Source: SXNM01 sp964586155
GTDB taxonomy: Bacteria > Myxococcota_A > UBA9042
Length of the DNA stretch: 64,000 nt
Direction: 5' to 3'
Assembly (NCBI GenBank): GCA_964586155.1
Contig: CAZPHC010000022.1
Coordinates: forward strand, 1-64,000
This document shows positions 13,255 through 25,129 of the stretch, piece by piece. The position numbers and the translations under genes are program-made. The first letter of the stretch is position 1, and each line of letters starts with the position of its first letter. Under the pieces are notes generated by a model. The model ran no database searches. It was not told where the DNA came from and saw only the letters and a program-made list of their open reading frames with translations.

Positions 13255-14924
13255 GGCTGGGCTCCTTCGGTCCCGGTGGTCCCTTCGGTCACCGCGGCGC
13301 TGACGCGGCGGAAGCTGGGATCGCTGACCACGTCGATCAGCAACGCGTCCAGGCGCATCCCGTCCTGCTGGAAGGCGTCTTCGAGCCGATCGAGCGCGCC
13401 CTGGACCCCGGCTTTGACCTTGCGGCCATTGGCGAAGCTGTAGACCTTCTCGACCAGGCAACGGCGGTAGCGCGGGTTGCCGGCGACGGTCGCCGCGAGC
13501 TCGGCAGGGCCGTCGAACGACTCGCCGTCGATCGTACCCGTGGCGTCGATCGGCGCGCCATTGTCGTGCGTGCGGAACCGGCCGATGCCGTCGAAGGGCT
13601 CGAGGCCGAACCCGGGCGGATCGGTGTAGCTGTGGCAGCCATTGCAGCTGGGGTTCAGCATGTGCTCGAGCAGGCGATCCTTGAGCGTGGGCGCGTTGCT
13701 CGACGGCTCCGGGATCGCGGTGTTCAGGTTGGACGGCGGCAGCGGCACCTCTTCGCAGAGCAGCGCCTCGCGGATGAAGACGCCGCGCAGCGTCGCGCTG
13801 CTCGACACGGGGTGGCTGCGCGTGCCCAGGAACGAGACGTGACCGAGGAACCCGCGGCGCTGGCCCGCAGCCGGCAGCGTCACCTGGCCAAAGCCGTCGG
13901 CCACCGCCGCCGGCACGTCGTAGATCGCGGCGAGGCGGCGGTCGACGAAGGTCGTGCGCGTCGTCAGCAGCTCGCGCATGTCGGCCTTCTGGTCGAAGAC
14001 AAGCCACTCGACGGTGCGCAGCGTCTCCTCTCGCGCGCTCGCGCCGAGGTCTGCCGAGAAGTGCTTGAAGATCTTCGGGTCCTTGTTGAGGCCGTCGAGC
14101 GCGTCGAGGTGCAGCCACTCGCTGGCGAACGCGCGCACGGCCCGCTTGGCGCGGGGATCGGCCAACATCCGCTCGGCCTCGGCGCGCAGCACCTTGGCGT
14201 CGTGCAGGGAGCCGTCGGCCGCCTTGGCCAGCAAGGCCTCGTCCGGGGCGCCGGCCCACAGGACCAGGGCGACCTTGCCGGCGAGCTCGTAGGCCGTCAG
14301 GCGCCGCCCACCCTTGTTCGCGGGATCGGGCTCACCGATCTCGCTGCGGTAGAGCAGGTTCGGCGACTGCAACATCGCCAGCAGCGCGTATTCGACGCCG
14401 TCCTTCTCGCTGCCGAGCACCGACGCCGCCTTGGCGCCGATCGCGACGATCGCCGCAGCCTCCTCGGCCGTCGCCGGGCGACGCCAGAGCCGGGGCGCGA
14501 GCCGCGCGACCAGCGTCTGCAAGCAGTTGGCCTGCGACGCGTCGGCCAGCTTGCAGGGCAACAGGTCGCCCAGGCGCTCGGGTTTCTCGACCACCTGACG
14601 CGCCAGGCTGCGGGCAGCGTCTTCGTAGAGCTCGACGCCGCGCGAGCTGACGGAGGCGATGGACGCGCCGACCGAGAGCAGACCATCGATGGCGTTGTCG
14701 GGCTCGAGCTGCGGCGGGATGGCGAGGCCTTCGCCAAAGACGTCGGTGACGACGTTGGCGAACTGGGTGCGCGTCAGCCGCGGCAGGACCGGCGCGGCAG
14801 GGGTCAGCGCCTTGTAGGTCTTGGCCTCGTCGGCCGCGTCGCAGCCGACCACCGAGGCGAGGACCGCCGTCGTCGACGCCAGCAGGGCCGCGTGGAGAAT
14901 CCTGTTTCGGACCGCAAGGTTCAC
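13251..14924 (-). CDS. DUF1592/DUF1588-type lipoprotein with c-type haem motif
   Basis: A 557-residue protein with the multi-DUF layout (DUF1587/1592/1588/1585) usual in Planctomycetota and Myxococcota. The GTG start at 14924 has GGAGGA 5 nt upstream. A lipoprotein signal ends in SVVGC near residue 28. Conserved blocks are PRLTRTQFANVVTDVFG (DUF1587-like), LLAMLQSPNLLYRSEIGE (DUF1592), GQRRGFLGHVSFLGTRSHP, and the CNGCH haem-c motif followed by YTDPPGFGLEPFDGIGRFRT (DUF1588). The tail, with CLVEKVYSFANGR, matches DUF1585. Such proteins are thought to be periplasmic cytochrome-like oxidoreductases, with unknown substrates. It overlaps the genes on both sides by 4 nt. Confidence 0.9.
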   Translation of the reverse strand: MNLAVRNRILHAALLASTTAVLASVVGCDAADEAKTYKALTPAAPVLPRLTRTQFANVVTDVFGEGLAIPPQLEPDNAIDGLLSVGASIASVSSRGVELYEDAARSLARQVVEKPERLGDLLPCKLADASQANCLQTLVARLAPRLWRRPATAEEAAAIVAIGAKAASVLGSEKDGVEYALLAMLQSPNLLYRSEIGEPDPANKGGRRLTAYELAGKVALVLWAGAPDEALLAKAADGSLHDAKVLRAEAERMLADPRAKRAVRAFASEWLHLDALDGLNKDPKIFKHFSADLGASAREETLRTVEWLVFDQKADMRELLTTRTTFVDRRLAAIYDVPAAVADGFGQVTLPAAGQRRGFLGHVSFLGTRSHPVSSSATLRGVFIREALLCEEVPLPPSNLNTAIPEPSSNAPTLKDRLLEHMLNPSCNGCHSYTDPPGFGLEPFDGIGRFRTHDNGAPIDATGTIDGESFDGPAELAATVAGNPRYRRCLVEKVYSFANGRKVKAGVQGALDRLEDAFQQDGMRLDALLIDVVSDPSFRRVSAAVTEGTTGTEGAQP

Positions 14925-16126
14925 GGCTTCCTCCGCTTGTAGTTGACGACGACGTCGGAGCGCTGGGTCTCGCCCTCGAGCAGCGGCACAACGCTCGGAT
15001 CGTCGAGCACATGGCGCCGCCCCATCGCCAGGGACCAGCGCTTGGTCTCGACGCAGCTCACGTCCTTGGTGCCAGGCTGGCTGCAGGTCAGGCCGAAGCT
15101 CTGGTGCGTCGCGTCCTTGAGCTCGACCCAGATCAGGTCGCAGCCGCTGCACTCGTCGAACTGCTTGTCGGCGCCGATCTTGTCCTTGGTGCCCGACAGC
15201 GAGAGCACCGGGATCTTCGCCGTCTTGTGCCCATCGGGGCCGTTCAGGCCGCGATGCATCGTGCCGGCCATCGGCACCGCCGCGACGATGCGCTCATCGC
15301 GCAGGCCCTTGGCGAAGACGGCCATCGCGGCGTCGCTGCAGTCATCCTTGACGATCATGCCGCCATCTGCCTTGCAATCCTCCTGGATCAGCGGCAGGTC
15401 GAAGCTCGCGCCCGCAGCCGACCAGCAGGTATGGGCACCGAAGCTATGGCCGGTCAGCAGCACGCGCTTGGTGTCTGGTTTGCCGGCGCCAAAGCCGTCG
15501 TCCGGGCCCAGCGCAGCGACGCGGTCGATGGCGGCAGAGATGTCGAACGAACGCGCGTAGTAGATCCACGTCGGCCGGGGCAGGATCGCGTCCGACAGCA
15601 AGTTGCCGACGTGATCCGGCGCGGCAACCACCCAGCCGTGGCTGGCGAAATGCCAGGGCACAAACGCCGTCGACCCGGCGAAGCCCTGGTGGCCATGGCT
15701 GTAGACCATCACCGGCCAGGCGACGCCATCGTCAGGCTTCGCCGCAGGGACGTTCACCCAACTGTGCGGATCTGAGAGGATCTGACCGTACGGCTCTGGG
15801 TGGGTGCCGCTGGTCGCGTCGGTCGGGTACCAGACGTGCAGCGGCACCGTGCGCTTGCCGATGCCCCCCTCGCCCTCGTAGGTGATGTCGAAGCGGCGGT
15901 AGCCGATCTGGTGCGGCCCCGGCTGGTCGACCGCCCATGCCAGCGAAGGGTGGCCGGCCGAGGCATCGACGGCGTCGGCCGCTGCGTCGTCGGCGGCCCC
16001 GCTCGTGTCCTGCGACGAGGCCGAAACGCCGGCGTCGTCGGCGCAAGAGCCACTCGCGAGCGCAGCGACGAGGATCCCAGACAGGCAGAGGCGCCCGCCC
16101 ACAGAACGGAAGGTCGACACGCGCAT
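14921..16126 (-). CDS. Secreted alpha/beta hydrolase (dienelactone/PAF-acetylhydrolase-like lipoprotein)
   Basis: First gene of the operon, 401 residues. The signal peptide (LCLSGILVAALASGSC) ends in a likely lipobox, followed by an Asp/Ala-rich spacer. The catalytic domain shows WPVMVYSHGHQGF (oxyanion region), GWVVAAPDHVGN, and the nucleophile elbow VLLTGHSFGAHTC (Ser in GHSFG). A later Asp in VLSLSGTKDKIGAD and the His in DATHQSFG complete a plausible Ser-Asp-His triad. The layout resembles the chlorophyllase/PAF-acetylhydrolase group. Several extra cysteines near residues 255-270 and 330-350 suggest disulfides in an oxidising compartment. The start is ATG 16126; no strong SD is visible. 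The substrate is unknown, presumably an ester or lipid. Confidence 0.85.
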   Translation of the reverse strand: MRVSTFRSVGGRLCLSGILVAALASGSCADDAGVSASSQDTSGAADDAAADAVDASAGHPSLAWAVDQPGPHQIGYRRFDITYEGEGGIGKRTVPLHVWYPTDATSGTHPEPYGQILSDPHSWVNVPAAKPDDGVAWPVMVYSHGHQGFAGSTAFVPWHFASHGWVVAAPDHVGNLLSDAILPRPTWIYYARSFDISAAIDRVAALGPDDGFGAGKPDTKRVLLTGHSFGAHTCWSAAGASFDLPLIQEDCKADGGMIVKDDCSDAAMAVFAKGLRDERIVAAVPMAGTMHRGLNGPDGHKTAKIPVLSLSGTKDKIGADKQFDECSGCDLIWVELKDATHQSFGLTCSQPGTKDVSCVETKRWSLAMGRRHVLDDPSVVPLLEGETQRSDVVVNYKRRKP

Positions 16127-16207
16127 GGTTGCCTCGCAGGCCGTGCGTAGCCGATGCACGTCGTCGCGGACGGGGATCCGCACGTCTCGCCTCGAACGAC
16201 CGGGCAA

Positions 16208-16231
16208 CAACTTGGCACATCGTGCCAGTTG
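16208..16231. promoter_or_regulatory. Inverted repeat in a divergent intergenic region
   Basis: CAACTTGGCAC (16208-16218) and GTGCCAGTTG (16222-16231) form a dyad around ATC, perfect except for one extra T in the left arm; the core is TGGCAC-ATC-GTGCCA. It lies 82 nt upstream of the hydrolase operon start and about 45 bp upstream of the candidate promoter for the rightward gene. Size and position fit a repressor or activator operator serving both directions. Confidence 0.45.
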
Positions 16232-16274
16232 CTCGCAAGGGAAACGGATCGCGCGCGGCGACGCCAATCCCCGC

Positions 16275-16303
16275 TTGTCGGGTTCGATCCGCGTGGGTAC
16301 GAT
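16275..16303 (+). promoter_or_regulatory. Candidate promoter of the rhomboid-like gene
   Basis: TTGTCG (16275-16280) and TACGAT (16298-16303) are separated by exactly 17 bp, each with 4 of 6 matches to sigma-70 consensus. The predicted start is near 16310, leaving a ~30-nt leader with GGAG at 16331 and the ATG at 16340. Confidence 0.45.
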
Positions 16304-16339
16304 CCGAGGGCGGTTCGACAGCCGGCGTCAGGAGCCACG

Positions 16340-18442
16340 ATGAGCCTTCCGATTGAAGGGATCGAGTCGCCCGCCTTTCCCACGCGCGCCCTGGCGGTCG
16401 CGGCGGCGGTCCTGGCCCTGGGCCTCGTGCTCGCGCCGCCGTCGCCGCCGGATGTCGCGTCGCTGCGAAGCTGGACGCCCCTGGTGGCCTACGCCGCGCA
16501 ACACCCGGAGCTGCCGATGCCGGCCGCCTGCGCCTCGTTGGTCAGCGCCCACCCTGCGGCCAGGCCGGAGCAGGCGTCTGGGGATCGGGCTGAGCTGGCG
16601 CGCCGCTGCGAGGCGGTGCTGCGGGAGCTGGCCACGAGCGGTCGCCATCAGCTCGCGCTGACGCCCGCGCTGGGGTGGGTCCAGCCCGGCGCCGTCGGCT
16701 TCTTCGTCGTCTGGCCGTCGATCCTGGGTGCGCTGCTTGCTGGCGGTGCGCTGGCGCTGGCCCTGCCGTGGCTGCTGGCGCTCTGGTCGCCTGGCGCGGT
16801 GGCCGCGATCGCGGCGCTCGGGGGCCTCGTCGGCGGCCTCGGCGCCGCATTGCTCGCGGACGACCCGCTGACATCGTTGCTCGGGGGCGCCACGCCAACG
16901 CTGTCGCTGCTCGGAGCGTTGGGCTGGCGCCTGCGCGGCCGCACGATCGACCTGCAGCGCCTGCCGATGCTCGACGGTGTCGACGGCCTGCCGACGCTGC
17001 CGGCGTGGTCGCTGGCGGCGGCGTTCGCCACGATGGCCGGGCTCGGGCTCGGCATGGACGCGCCGCTGCTGGCGCGGATCGGCGCGATCGTCGGGGCGTG
17101 CGCGGGCGGCATCGCGGCGGCGTCCGCGGCGGCGCCCTTCGAAGACGACACCTGGGCGCGGGCCCTGGCGGCGCCCGCGGCGAACGCGCAGCGCCAGCCC
17201 GCTGCGCCCCCCGTGGCCGCCGGCGACGCGAGCACGGTACAACATAGCCAGAGCGCCCCAGCGCCCGCACCCGCCGTCGAGGCGCCTGCGTCTGCGGACG
17301 CCGCAGCGTCGGAACCTGCCGCCGAGCAGCCCTGGCCGGACCTCGACGGGCCCGTCGAACCGCCGCCCGCCACCGTCGTCGACCGCGAGCGCGACGACAG
17401 GATCGGAGCCCGCGCCGCGGACGATGCCGTCGACGAGTTGGTGGCGATGATGCTCTCGGTGGCCGAGCCCCCCGCCGGCAGGGGCGCCGCCGGCACGCGC
17501 TCCCCTGCCGCCGCCCTGCGGCTGCCGGCCCAGCTGCCGGCCCAGCTGCCGATCCGGGCGCCGATCCAGGCACCGATCCAGGCGCCGGTCCCGGAGCCGA
17601 CGCGGGCCTTCCCGCGTCATGGCAGGGGAGGTGTGGAGCCCCTCGCCCAGGCGACCGTGGTCGCGTCACCCCGCGCCCGTGCGACGCGACCGGCGACGCC
17701 CGTGGCGACGGCCACCGCTGCCCGGCCCGGGCCGCCGGCGCCCGCAGCGCAGGCCGAGGCCCCCCTCGTGATGGAGCTGCAGGACGTCGCGCCGCGAGCA
17801 GCCGAGGGCCTCGCAGACGCCGAGCTGCATCCGTCGACCGTCGCGCTCACGCCCCGCGACCTCGCCGCGCTCGAGTCCCGCAGCGCCGCGGTGGCCCAGG
17901 CACCCGCAGTGGCGACCACCATGGCCTACGACGCAGCCAGCCGGGACGAGATCCGCGCCGCGCTCGCAGAGCGACGCCTGGCCGCCGCCGCGAGCGCCGA
18001 GACGGCGGTGGTGGCGGGCCTCGCCGCCCACCGCGACGTCCACCTGCGAGAGCGGACCGCGACGGGCTACGCGTTCGTGCTCGACGACGGCAGCGACGCC
18101 AGCGTCCGGCGCAGCGACGTCCGCGCCGTCGTCGTCGGTGCGGTCGGCCCCGCTGGCAGCGACGCGGTCGTTCATGTCGCAGATCTCTACGTCGAGCGGG
18201 ATCGTGGCATCGAGCGTTGGCGGCTGCCGATCACCGCGGTCCATCGTGCGCGCCTGTTGGTCGACGCCGACGTTGGGGCGGCGTGGCGCGCCCTGCTGGC
18301 CGACCTGGCATCCGAAGGCGCGCTCCAGCTGCCAGCGCGGCAGGTCTGGCCGCCGAATCCGCCCCAGCGCTACCCGGGTGTGCACGCGCTCGAGGCCGAG
18401 GCCCGTCGCGCAGGGCTCATCCCGAGCGCAGCCGCGACGTAG
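16340..18442 (+). CDS. Rhomboid-like membrane protein lacking the catalytic serine, with C-terminal soluble domain
   Basis: A 700-residue protein. Residues ~15-33 form a first membrane helix and residues ~110-260 a cluster of further helices. The spacing and landmarks follow rhomboid proteases: PALGWVQPG resembles the GWLHP loop, and LLGGATPTLSLLGALGWRLRG aligns with the GASGAIfGllGA segment. The catalytic Ser of GASG reads Thr (GATP), and the loop positions that hold His and Asn in active rhomboids are not preserved. Residues ~285-520 are Ala/Pro-rich with a short LPAQ/QAPI repeat (nt 17524-17590). The last ~180 residues form a soluble alpha/beta-looking domain containing FVLDDGSDASVRRSDVRAVVV. 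ATG 16340 has a GGAG SD. Probably a pseudo-protease or adaptor; the assignment to the rhomboid fold is inference. Confidence 0.6.
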   Translation: MSLPIEGIESPAFPTRALAVAAAVLALGLVLAPPSPPDVASLRSWTPLVAYAAQHPELPMPAACASLVSAHPAARPEQASGDRAELARRCEAVLRELATSGRHQLALTPALGWVQPGAVGFFVVWPSILGALLAGGALALALPWLLALWSPGAVAAIAALGGLVGGLGAALLADDPLTSLLGGATPTLSLLGALGWRLRGRTIDLQRLPMLDGVDGLPTLPAWSLAAAFATMAGLGLGMDAPLLARIGAIVGACAGGIAAASAAAPFEDDTWARALAAPAANAQRQPAAPPVAAGDASTVQHSQSAPAPAPAVEAPASADAAASEPAAEQPWPDLDGPVEPPPATVVDRERDDRIGARAADDAVDELVAMMLSVAEPPAGRGAAGTRSPAAALRLPAQLPAQLPIRAPIQAPIQAPVPEPTRAFPRHGRGGVEPLAQATVVASPRARATRPATPVATATAARPGPPAPAAQAEAPLVMELQDVAPRAAEGLADAELHPSTVALTPRDLAALESRSAAVAQAPAVATTMAYDAASRDEIRAALAERRLAAAASAETAVVAGLAAHRDVHLRERTATGYAFVLDDGSDASVRRSDVRAVVVGAVGPAGSDAVVHVADLYVERDRGIERWRLPITAVHRARLLVDADVGAAWRALLADLASEGALQLPARQVWPPNPPQRYPGVHALEAEARRAGLIPSAAAT

Positions 18443-18579
18443 GCGGCCGGGCGCACATGGAGCCGGCGCGAGTACGCGATCAGCCCGATGTCGTCTTTGC
18501 AATTGAACGCAATCTGCCGTGAACGGAACGCGTACACTCGGACGAGACCCCAGGCGACTGGGCTCGTGGAGGGGGTGAT

Positions 18580-21500
18580 ATGAGAGCAACAAGCCGGATT
18601 GCGTTGATGACCGCGTGGGCCGTGCTCGCTGGTGCCTGCAGTGGCGAAGACAAGATCCTCGTCGGGCCCGCGACGTCCGACGCGACGATCGACACCAGCG
18701 GCGATATCGGCCAGGTCGACGCGTCGGGCACCGACACCGGCGAAACCGACACGGCAAACGTCGACACGGTGGTCGATCCCGACACCACGACCGACCCCGA
18801 CACCACCGCCGATCCCGACACCACCGTCGATCCCGACAGCACCGTCGATCCCGACAGCACCGTCGATCCCGACAGCACCGTCGATNNNNNNNNNNNNNNN
18901 NNNNNNNNNNNNNNNNNNNNNNNNNNNNNNNNNNNNNNNNNNNNNNNNNNNNNNNNNNNNNNNNNNNNNNNNNNNNNNNNNNNNNTCCCGACAGCACCGT
19001 CGATCCCGACAGCACCGTCGATCCCGACAGCACCGTCGATCCCGATACCACGACCACCCCCGACACGACCGTCGATCCCGACACCACGACCGACCCCGAC
19101 ACCACGACCGCCCCCGACACCACGACCGACCCCGACACCACGACCGACCCCGACACGGTCGACAACGACGCCGGCCCCACCACCTGCAAGCTCGCGACCG
19201 ATTGCGCCGCGCCGTCCGACCTGCCGGCGTGCTTCGTGGTCCTGTGCGACGCCGGCGTCTGCAAGGTCGGCCCCGCGCCCGACGGGGCGAGCTGCGACGA
19301 CGGCAACGCCTGCACGACGGGCGATGTCTGCTCGCTCGGCGCCTGCACGGGCACCTCGACCGACTGCGACGACAAGAACGACTGCACGATCGACGTCTGC
19401 AAGCCCGCCGACGGTAGCTGCAGCCACGAAGCCGTGGCCAGCTGCGGCGCGCAGTGCAAGGCCGACAGCGAGTGCAGCACCACGTTGAGCTGCGCCAAGG
19501 CCGCCTGCGTCGAGGGCAACTGCACCGTCACCAAGGCGGACGCGGCGTGCGACGACAAGGACGCCTGCACGACGGACACCTGCACCGACGCAGGCTGCAC
19601 CAACGTCGCCATCGCCGGCTGCGGCGGCTGCAAGACCGACGCCAGCTGCGACGACCAGAACCCCTGCACCACCGACAAATGCATCGACGGCGCGTGCGCC
19701 CAGGCCGCGATCACGGGCTGTTCGGCCTGCAAGGACAACGCCGGCTGCGACGACCAGGACCCTTGCACGACCGACACCTGCAGCGGCGGCGTCTGCGGCC
19801 ACGCCAGCATCGCCAACTGCGGTCAGGACGAGTGCAAGGTCGCCGGCGACTGTGACGACAAGGACGAGTGCACGACCAACGCCTGCACCGACGGCAAATG
19901 CAGCTTCAGCAAGATCCAGGGCTGCGTCCCGCCCTGCGCGACCGACAGCGACTGCAACGACAACAACGCCTGCACCATCGACCAGTGCAGCGCCGGCAAG
20001 TGCACGACCAAGCCGGTGACGTGCGACGATGGCAACCCCTGCACCACCGATAGCTGCGACGCCAACGGCGGCTGCGTGAGCAAGCCGGCCGACGGCCAGG
20101 CCTGCAACGACAAGAACGCCTGCACCAACAACGACGCCTGCACCGCCGGCTCCTGCGTCGGCACGAAGTTCGGCTGCGCTGACGGCAACCTCTGCACCAA
20201 CGACGGCTGCGATCCGGCCACCGGCTGCGTCGCGACGCCGAACACCAACCCGTGCAGCGACAACGACGCCTGCACCGGCCCCGACGCCTGCAAGGACGGC
20301 AAGTGTGCCAGCGGCGCCGCGACCAACTGCGATGACGCCGATCCGTGTACCAAGGACAGCTGCAACGTGAAGACCGGCTGCGCTCACGAGGCCATCGCCG
20401 GCTGCGTGCTGCCGTGCAAGATCGACGCGGATTGCAAGGCGAGCGACCTCTGCTCGGTCGGCGTCTGCGACGTCGCCACCGCCAAGTGCGGCTTCAAGCC
20501 GAAGTCCTGCGACGACGGCGTCGACTGCACCAAGGACAGCTGCGACGCCAAGGCCGGCTGCGTCAACACCGGCGATCCGCTCGAGTGCGACGACGGCAAC
20601 AGCTGCACCACCGACTCCTGCACCGCCAAGGGCTGCAGCTGGGCCGGCAGCACCGGCGCCTGCAGCGACGGCGACGCCTGCACCACGGGCGAGAGCTGCC
20701 AGGGCGGCGCGTGCAAGGGCGGCAAGGCGCAGCCCTGCGATGACGGCAACGCCTGCACCGCGGACGCCTGCGACCCGGGCACGGGCAAGTGCGCGCACAT
20801 CCCGATCGCCAACTGCCAGCCGCCGTGCAAGGCCGACAGCGACTGCGACGACAAGGACGCCTGCACCGTCGACACCTGCGACGCCAAGACCGCCAAGTGT
20901 GGCCACGCGGCGAAGGGATGTGACGACAACAACGCGTGCACGGCCGACAGCTGCGTGCCGGCGACGGGCTGCGCGACCAAGCCGCTCGACGGCACGGCCT
21001 GCGACGACGGCGACGCCTGCACCAAGGGCGAGATCTGCAACGCCGGCAAGTGCGGCGCGGGTCAGGCGGTCGGCTGCGACGACAACAACGTCTGCACCGC
21101 CGAGGCCTGCGACCCCAAGACGGGCTGCATCAGCAAGCCTGCCGACGGCCTCGGCTGCGACGACGGCAACCCCTGCACGGCCAAGGACGTCTGCGCCGCC
21201 GGCAAGTGCGCCGCCGGCGTCAACCAATGCGCCTGCCAGACCGACACCGACTGCGCCAAGCTGGGCAACGACGTCTGCACCGGCGTCTACACCTGCGTGA
21301 AGGCCCCGACCGGCAACGCCAGCAGCTGCGAGCTCAAGCAGGGCAGCAAGCTCGTCTGCCAGGCGGACACCGACTGCGCGACGTATGTCTGCGATCCGGC
21401 GGCCAAGGCCTGCAACGCCAAGGCGATCAACGACGGCAAGGCCTGCACCGACGACGACGCCTGCACCACCGGCGACGTCTGCAAGTCGGCGACCTGCACG

Positions 21501-23027
21501 CCGCAGGCCAAGCTCAGCTGCGACGACGGCAACGCCTGCACCAAGGACTACTGCTCGGCCAAGACCGGCTGCGCCAACGACCCGATCGGCGGCAACTGCG
21601 AGGACGGCAACCCCTGCACCACGGGCGACGTCTGCACCTCGGGCAAGTGCACCTCCGGCAGCGTCAAGCCCTGCGATGACGGCGAGCTCTGCACGGTCGA
21701 CGCCTGCGACGTCAAGACCGGCAACTGCACGCACAACGCCATCGCCGGCTGCACCGGCGGCTGCAGCAGCGACATCGTCTGCAACGACGGCAACCCCTGC
21801 TCGGTGGACGCCTGCGTCGGCGGCAAGTGCCAGAACACGGCCAAGGACTGCGCCGACAACGACGCCTGCACCGACGACGCCTGCGACGCCAAGACGGGCA
21901 CCTGCACCCACACCGCCAAGCTGGCCTGCCCGCCCTGCAAGGCCGACGCCGACTGCGCCGACGGCAAGGACTGCACGACCGACACCTGCCTGAGCACCGG
22001 CCAATGCGCCCACGTGCCGAAGGCCGGCTGCACCGCGTGCGCCAACAACGCCGCCTGCAACGACAACAACGGCTGCACCAACGACCTATGCGTGCAGCAG
22101 GCCTGCGTCTACACCCAGAAGAACTGCTCGGACGGCAACAACTGCACGACCGACAGCTGCAACGCCGCGAACGGCCAGTGCGTCAACACCGCCGTCCCGG
22201 GCTGCAATGACTTCAACTGCACCCAGGCCAGCCAATGCGACGACAAGAACCCGTGCACCACTGACGCCTGCCAGTGGTGGAACGGCAACTGCACGCACAC
22301 GCCCAAGACCTGCAACGACAACAAGACCTGCACGGTCGATGCCTGCAACCCGAACGACGGCAACTGCGCGTTCACCCCGATCCCGGGCTGCGACGCGACA
22401 TCGGCTTGCGTGACCAACCTCGATTGCTCGGACGGCAAGGGCTGCACCACCGACACCTGCACGGTGGCCACGGGCAAGTGCAACTACGCGACGATCAACT
22501 ACTGCAAGGAGGACGAGGTCTGCGCCTCGGCTTCGGACTGCACCGACGCGCTGTTCTGCACCAACGACACCTGCAACAACCAGCAGCGCTGCCTGCACAC
22601 GCCGAAGAACAACTGCAACGAGTCCGACCCGCACTGCTTGACGCCGGCCGATTGCGACGACAAGAACCCGTGCACCAGTGACTTCTGCAGCACCTTCAGC
22701 GGCGCCTGCTCGCACCAGACCGTGCAGAACTGCGTGTCCGGCAAGCCCTGCACGGCCGACTCGCAGTGCAACGACAACCAGAACTGCACCACCGACCAAT
22801 GCTTGAACCTCAAGTGTCAGGTGCAGCCGAAGGCGTGCAACGACGGCAATCCGTGCACCAACGACTTCTGCCAGAACAGCACCGGCAACTGCCTGTACTA
22901 CCCGGTGGCCGGCTGCCAGGCCATCTCGTGCAAAGAAGCCGTGGACTGTGACGACAGCAACAAGTGCACGTCGGACCTCTGCCTCAACGGCTACTGCAAC
23001 TACATCGTCGTCCCGGGCTGCAACTAG
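18580..23027 (+). CDS. Giant cysteine-rich repeat lipoprotein (interrupted by assembly gap)
   Basis: The ATG at 18580 has GGAGGGGG just upstream and starts a lipoprotein signal ending in LAGAC (residue ~20). A stalk of Asp/Thr repeats follows (PDTTTD, then PDSTVD), and a 100-N gap interrupts it. Downstream, in a different frame only because the N-run has an arbitrary length, about 1,280 residues contain roughly forty units of the type CDDGNPCTTDxC...GxCxxxPIxGC. This pattern resembles the Dictyostelium CTDC repeat (PF00526-like) common in myxobacterial surface proteins. All cysteines are probably paired outside the cell. The Asp/Asn-rich loops suggest Ca2+ binding. It ends at TAG 23027. Likely a surface or adhesion protein; the true length is unknown because of the gap. 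Confidence 0.85.
18780..19160 (+). repeat. 18-bp coding tandem repeat (PDSTVD / PDTTTD stalk)
   Basis: Units of the form GATCCCGACAGCACCGTC repeat on both sides of the N-run, with degenerate GACCCCGACACCACGACC units at the outer edges. Near-identical units explain why the assembly failed here. Confidence 0.9.
18886..18985. other. Assembly gap (100 N)
   Basis: Exactly 100 Ns within the PDSTVD repeat. Round length indicates a placeholder of unknown real size. Frame before the gap (starting 18580) and after it differ by the N count, so the gene should not be called frameshifted on this evidence. Confidence 0.98.
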
Positions 23028-23210
23028 CGACGGCAGATCACGCCCGCGTCGACGGCACGCCCCCGCCACCACCGGGCTGGCCCGCGAGGTCGGCCGCGTG
23101 TGGCGGCGCGCCCTGCCCCGCGTCACGCGTCCGCGGCCCAGCCGCCATGCCTCGCGACCGAAGGGGCGGACGAGAACCCTGCCAACACACGGAAATCCGG
23201 TGCGCCGCGC

Positions 23211-23239
23211 TTGTCGCGAAGGCGATTCTGCGCTACCCA
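23211..23239 (+). promoter_or_regulatory. Weak candidate promoter of the acyl-CoA synthetase gene
   Basis: TTGTCG (23211-23216), the same -35-like hexamer as at 16275, lies 17 bp before TACCCA (23234-23239). The -10 box is poor. The gene's ATG is 44 nt downstream. Confidence 0.25.
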
Positions 23240-23282
23240 GTGGCCCTTGCACACGCGCGTCTCAGCAGACGCCGGAGGGACC

Positions 23283-25094
<1,812 letters not shown>

Positions 25095-25129
25095 CCGCAG
25101 AGGACGCCGCGTCCGCGACGTCGCCCCCC

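Noticed and set aside
16213..16232. A sigma-54 promoter based on TGGCAC and TTGC
   Set aside because: The GG and GC doublets are separated by 15 nt, not the required 10, in either orientation; the motif is better explained as an inverted repeat.
16340..18442. Calling the membrane protein an active rhomboid protease
   Set aside because: The GASG serine is replaced by Thr-Pro and no histidine of the dyad can be placed.
18480..22013. Long open frame (1,177 residues) on the minus strand opposite the cysteine-repeat gene
   Set aside because: It runs through the N gap, is almost pure Ala/Gly/Val/Arg repeat, and is the expected mirror of periodic GC-rich Cys/Asp codons. No SD or conserved motif.
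18580..23027. A true frameshift or pseudogene in the cysteine-repeat gene
   Set aside because: The frame change occurs only across the placeholder N-run; both sides are clean and continuous.
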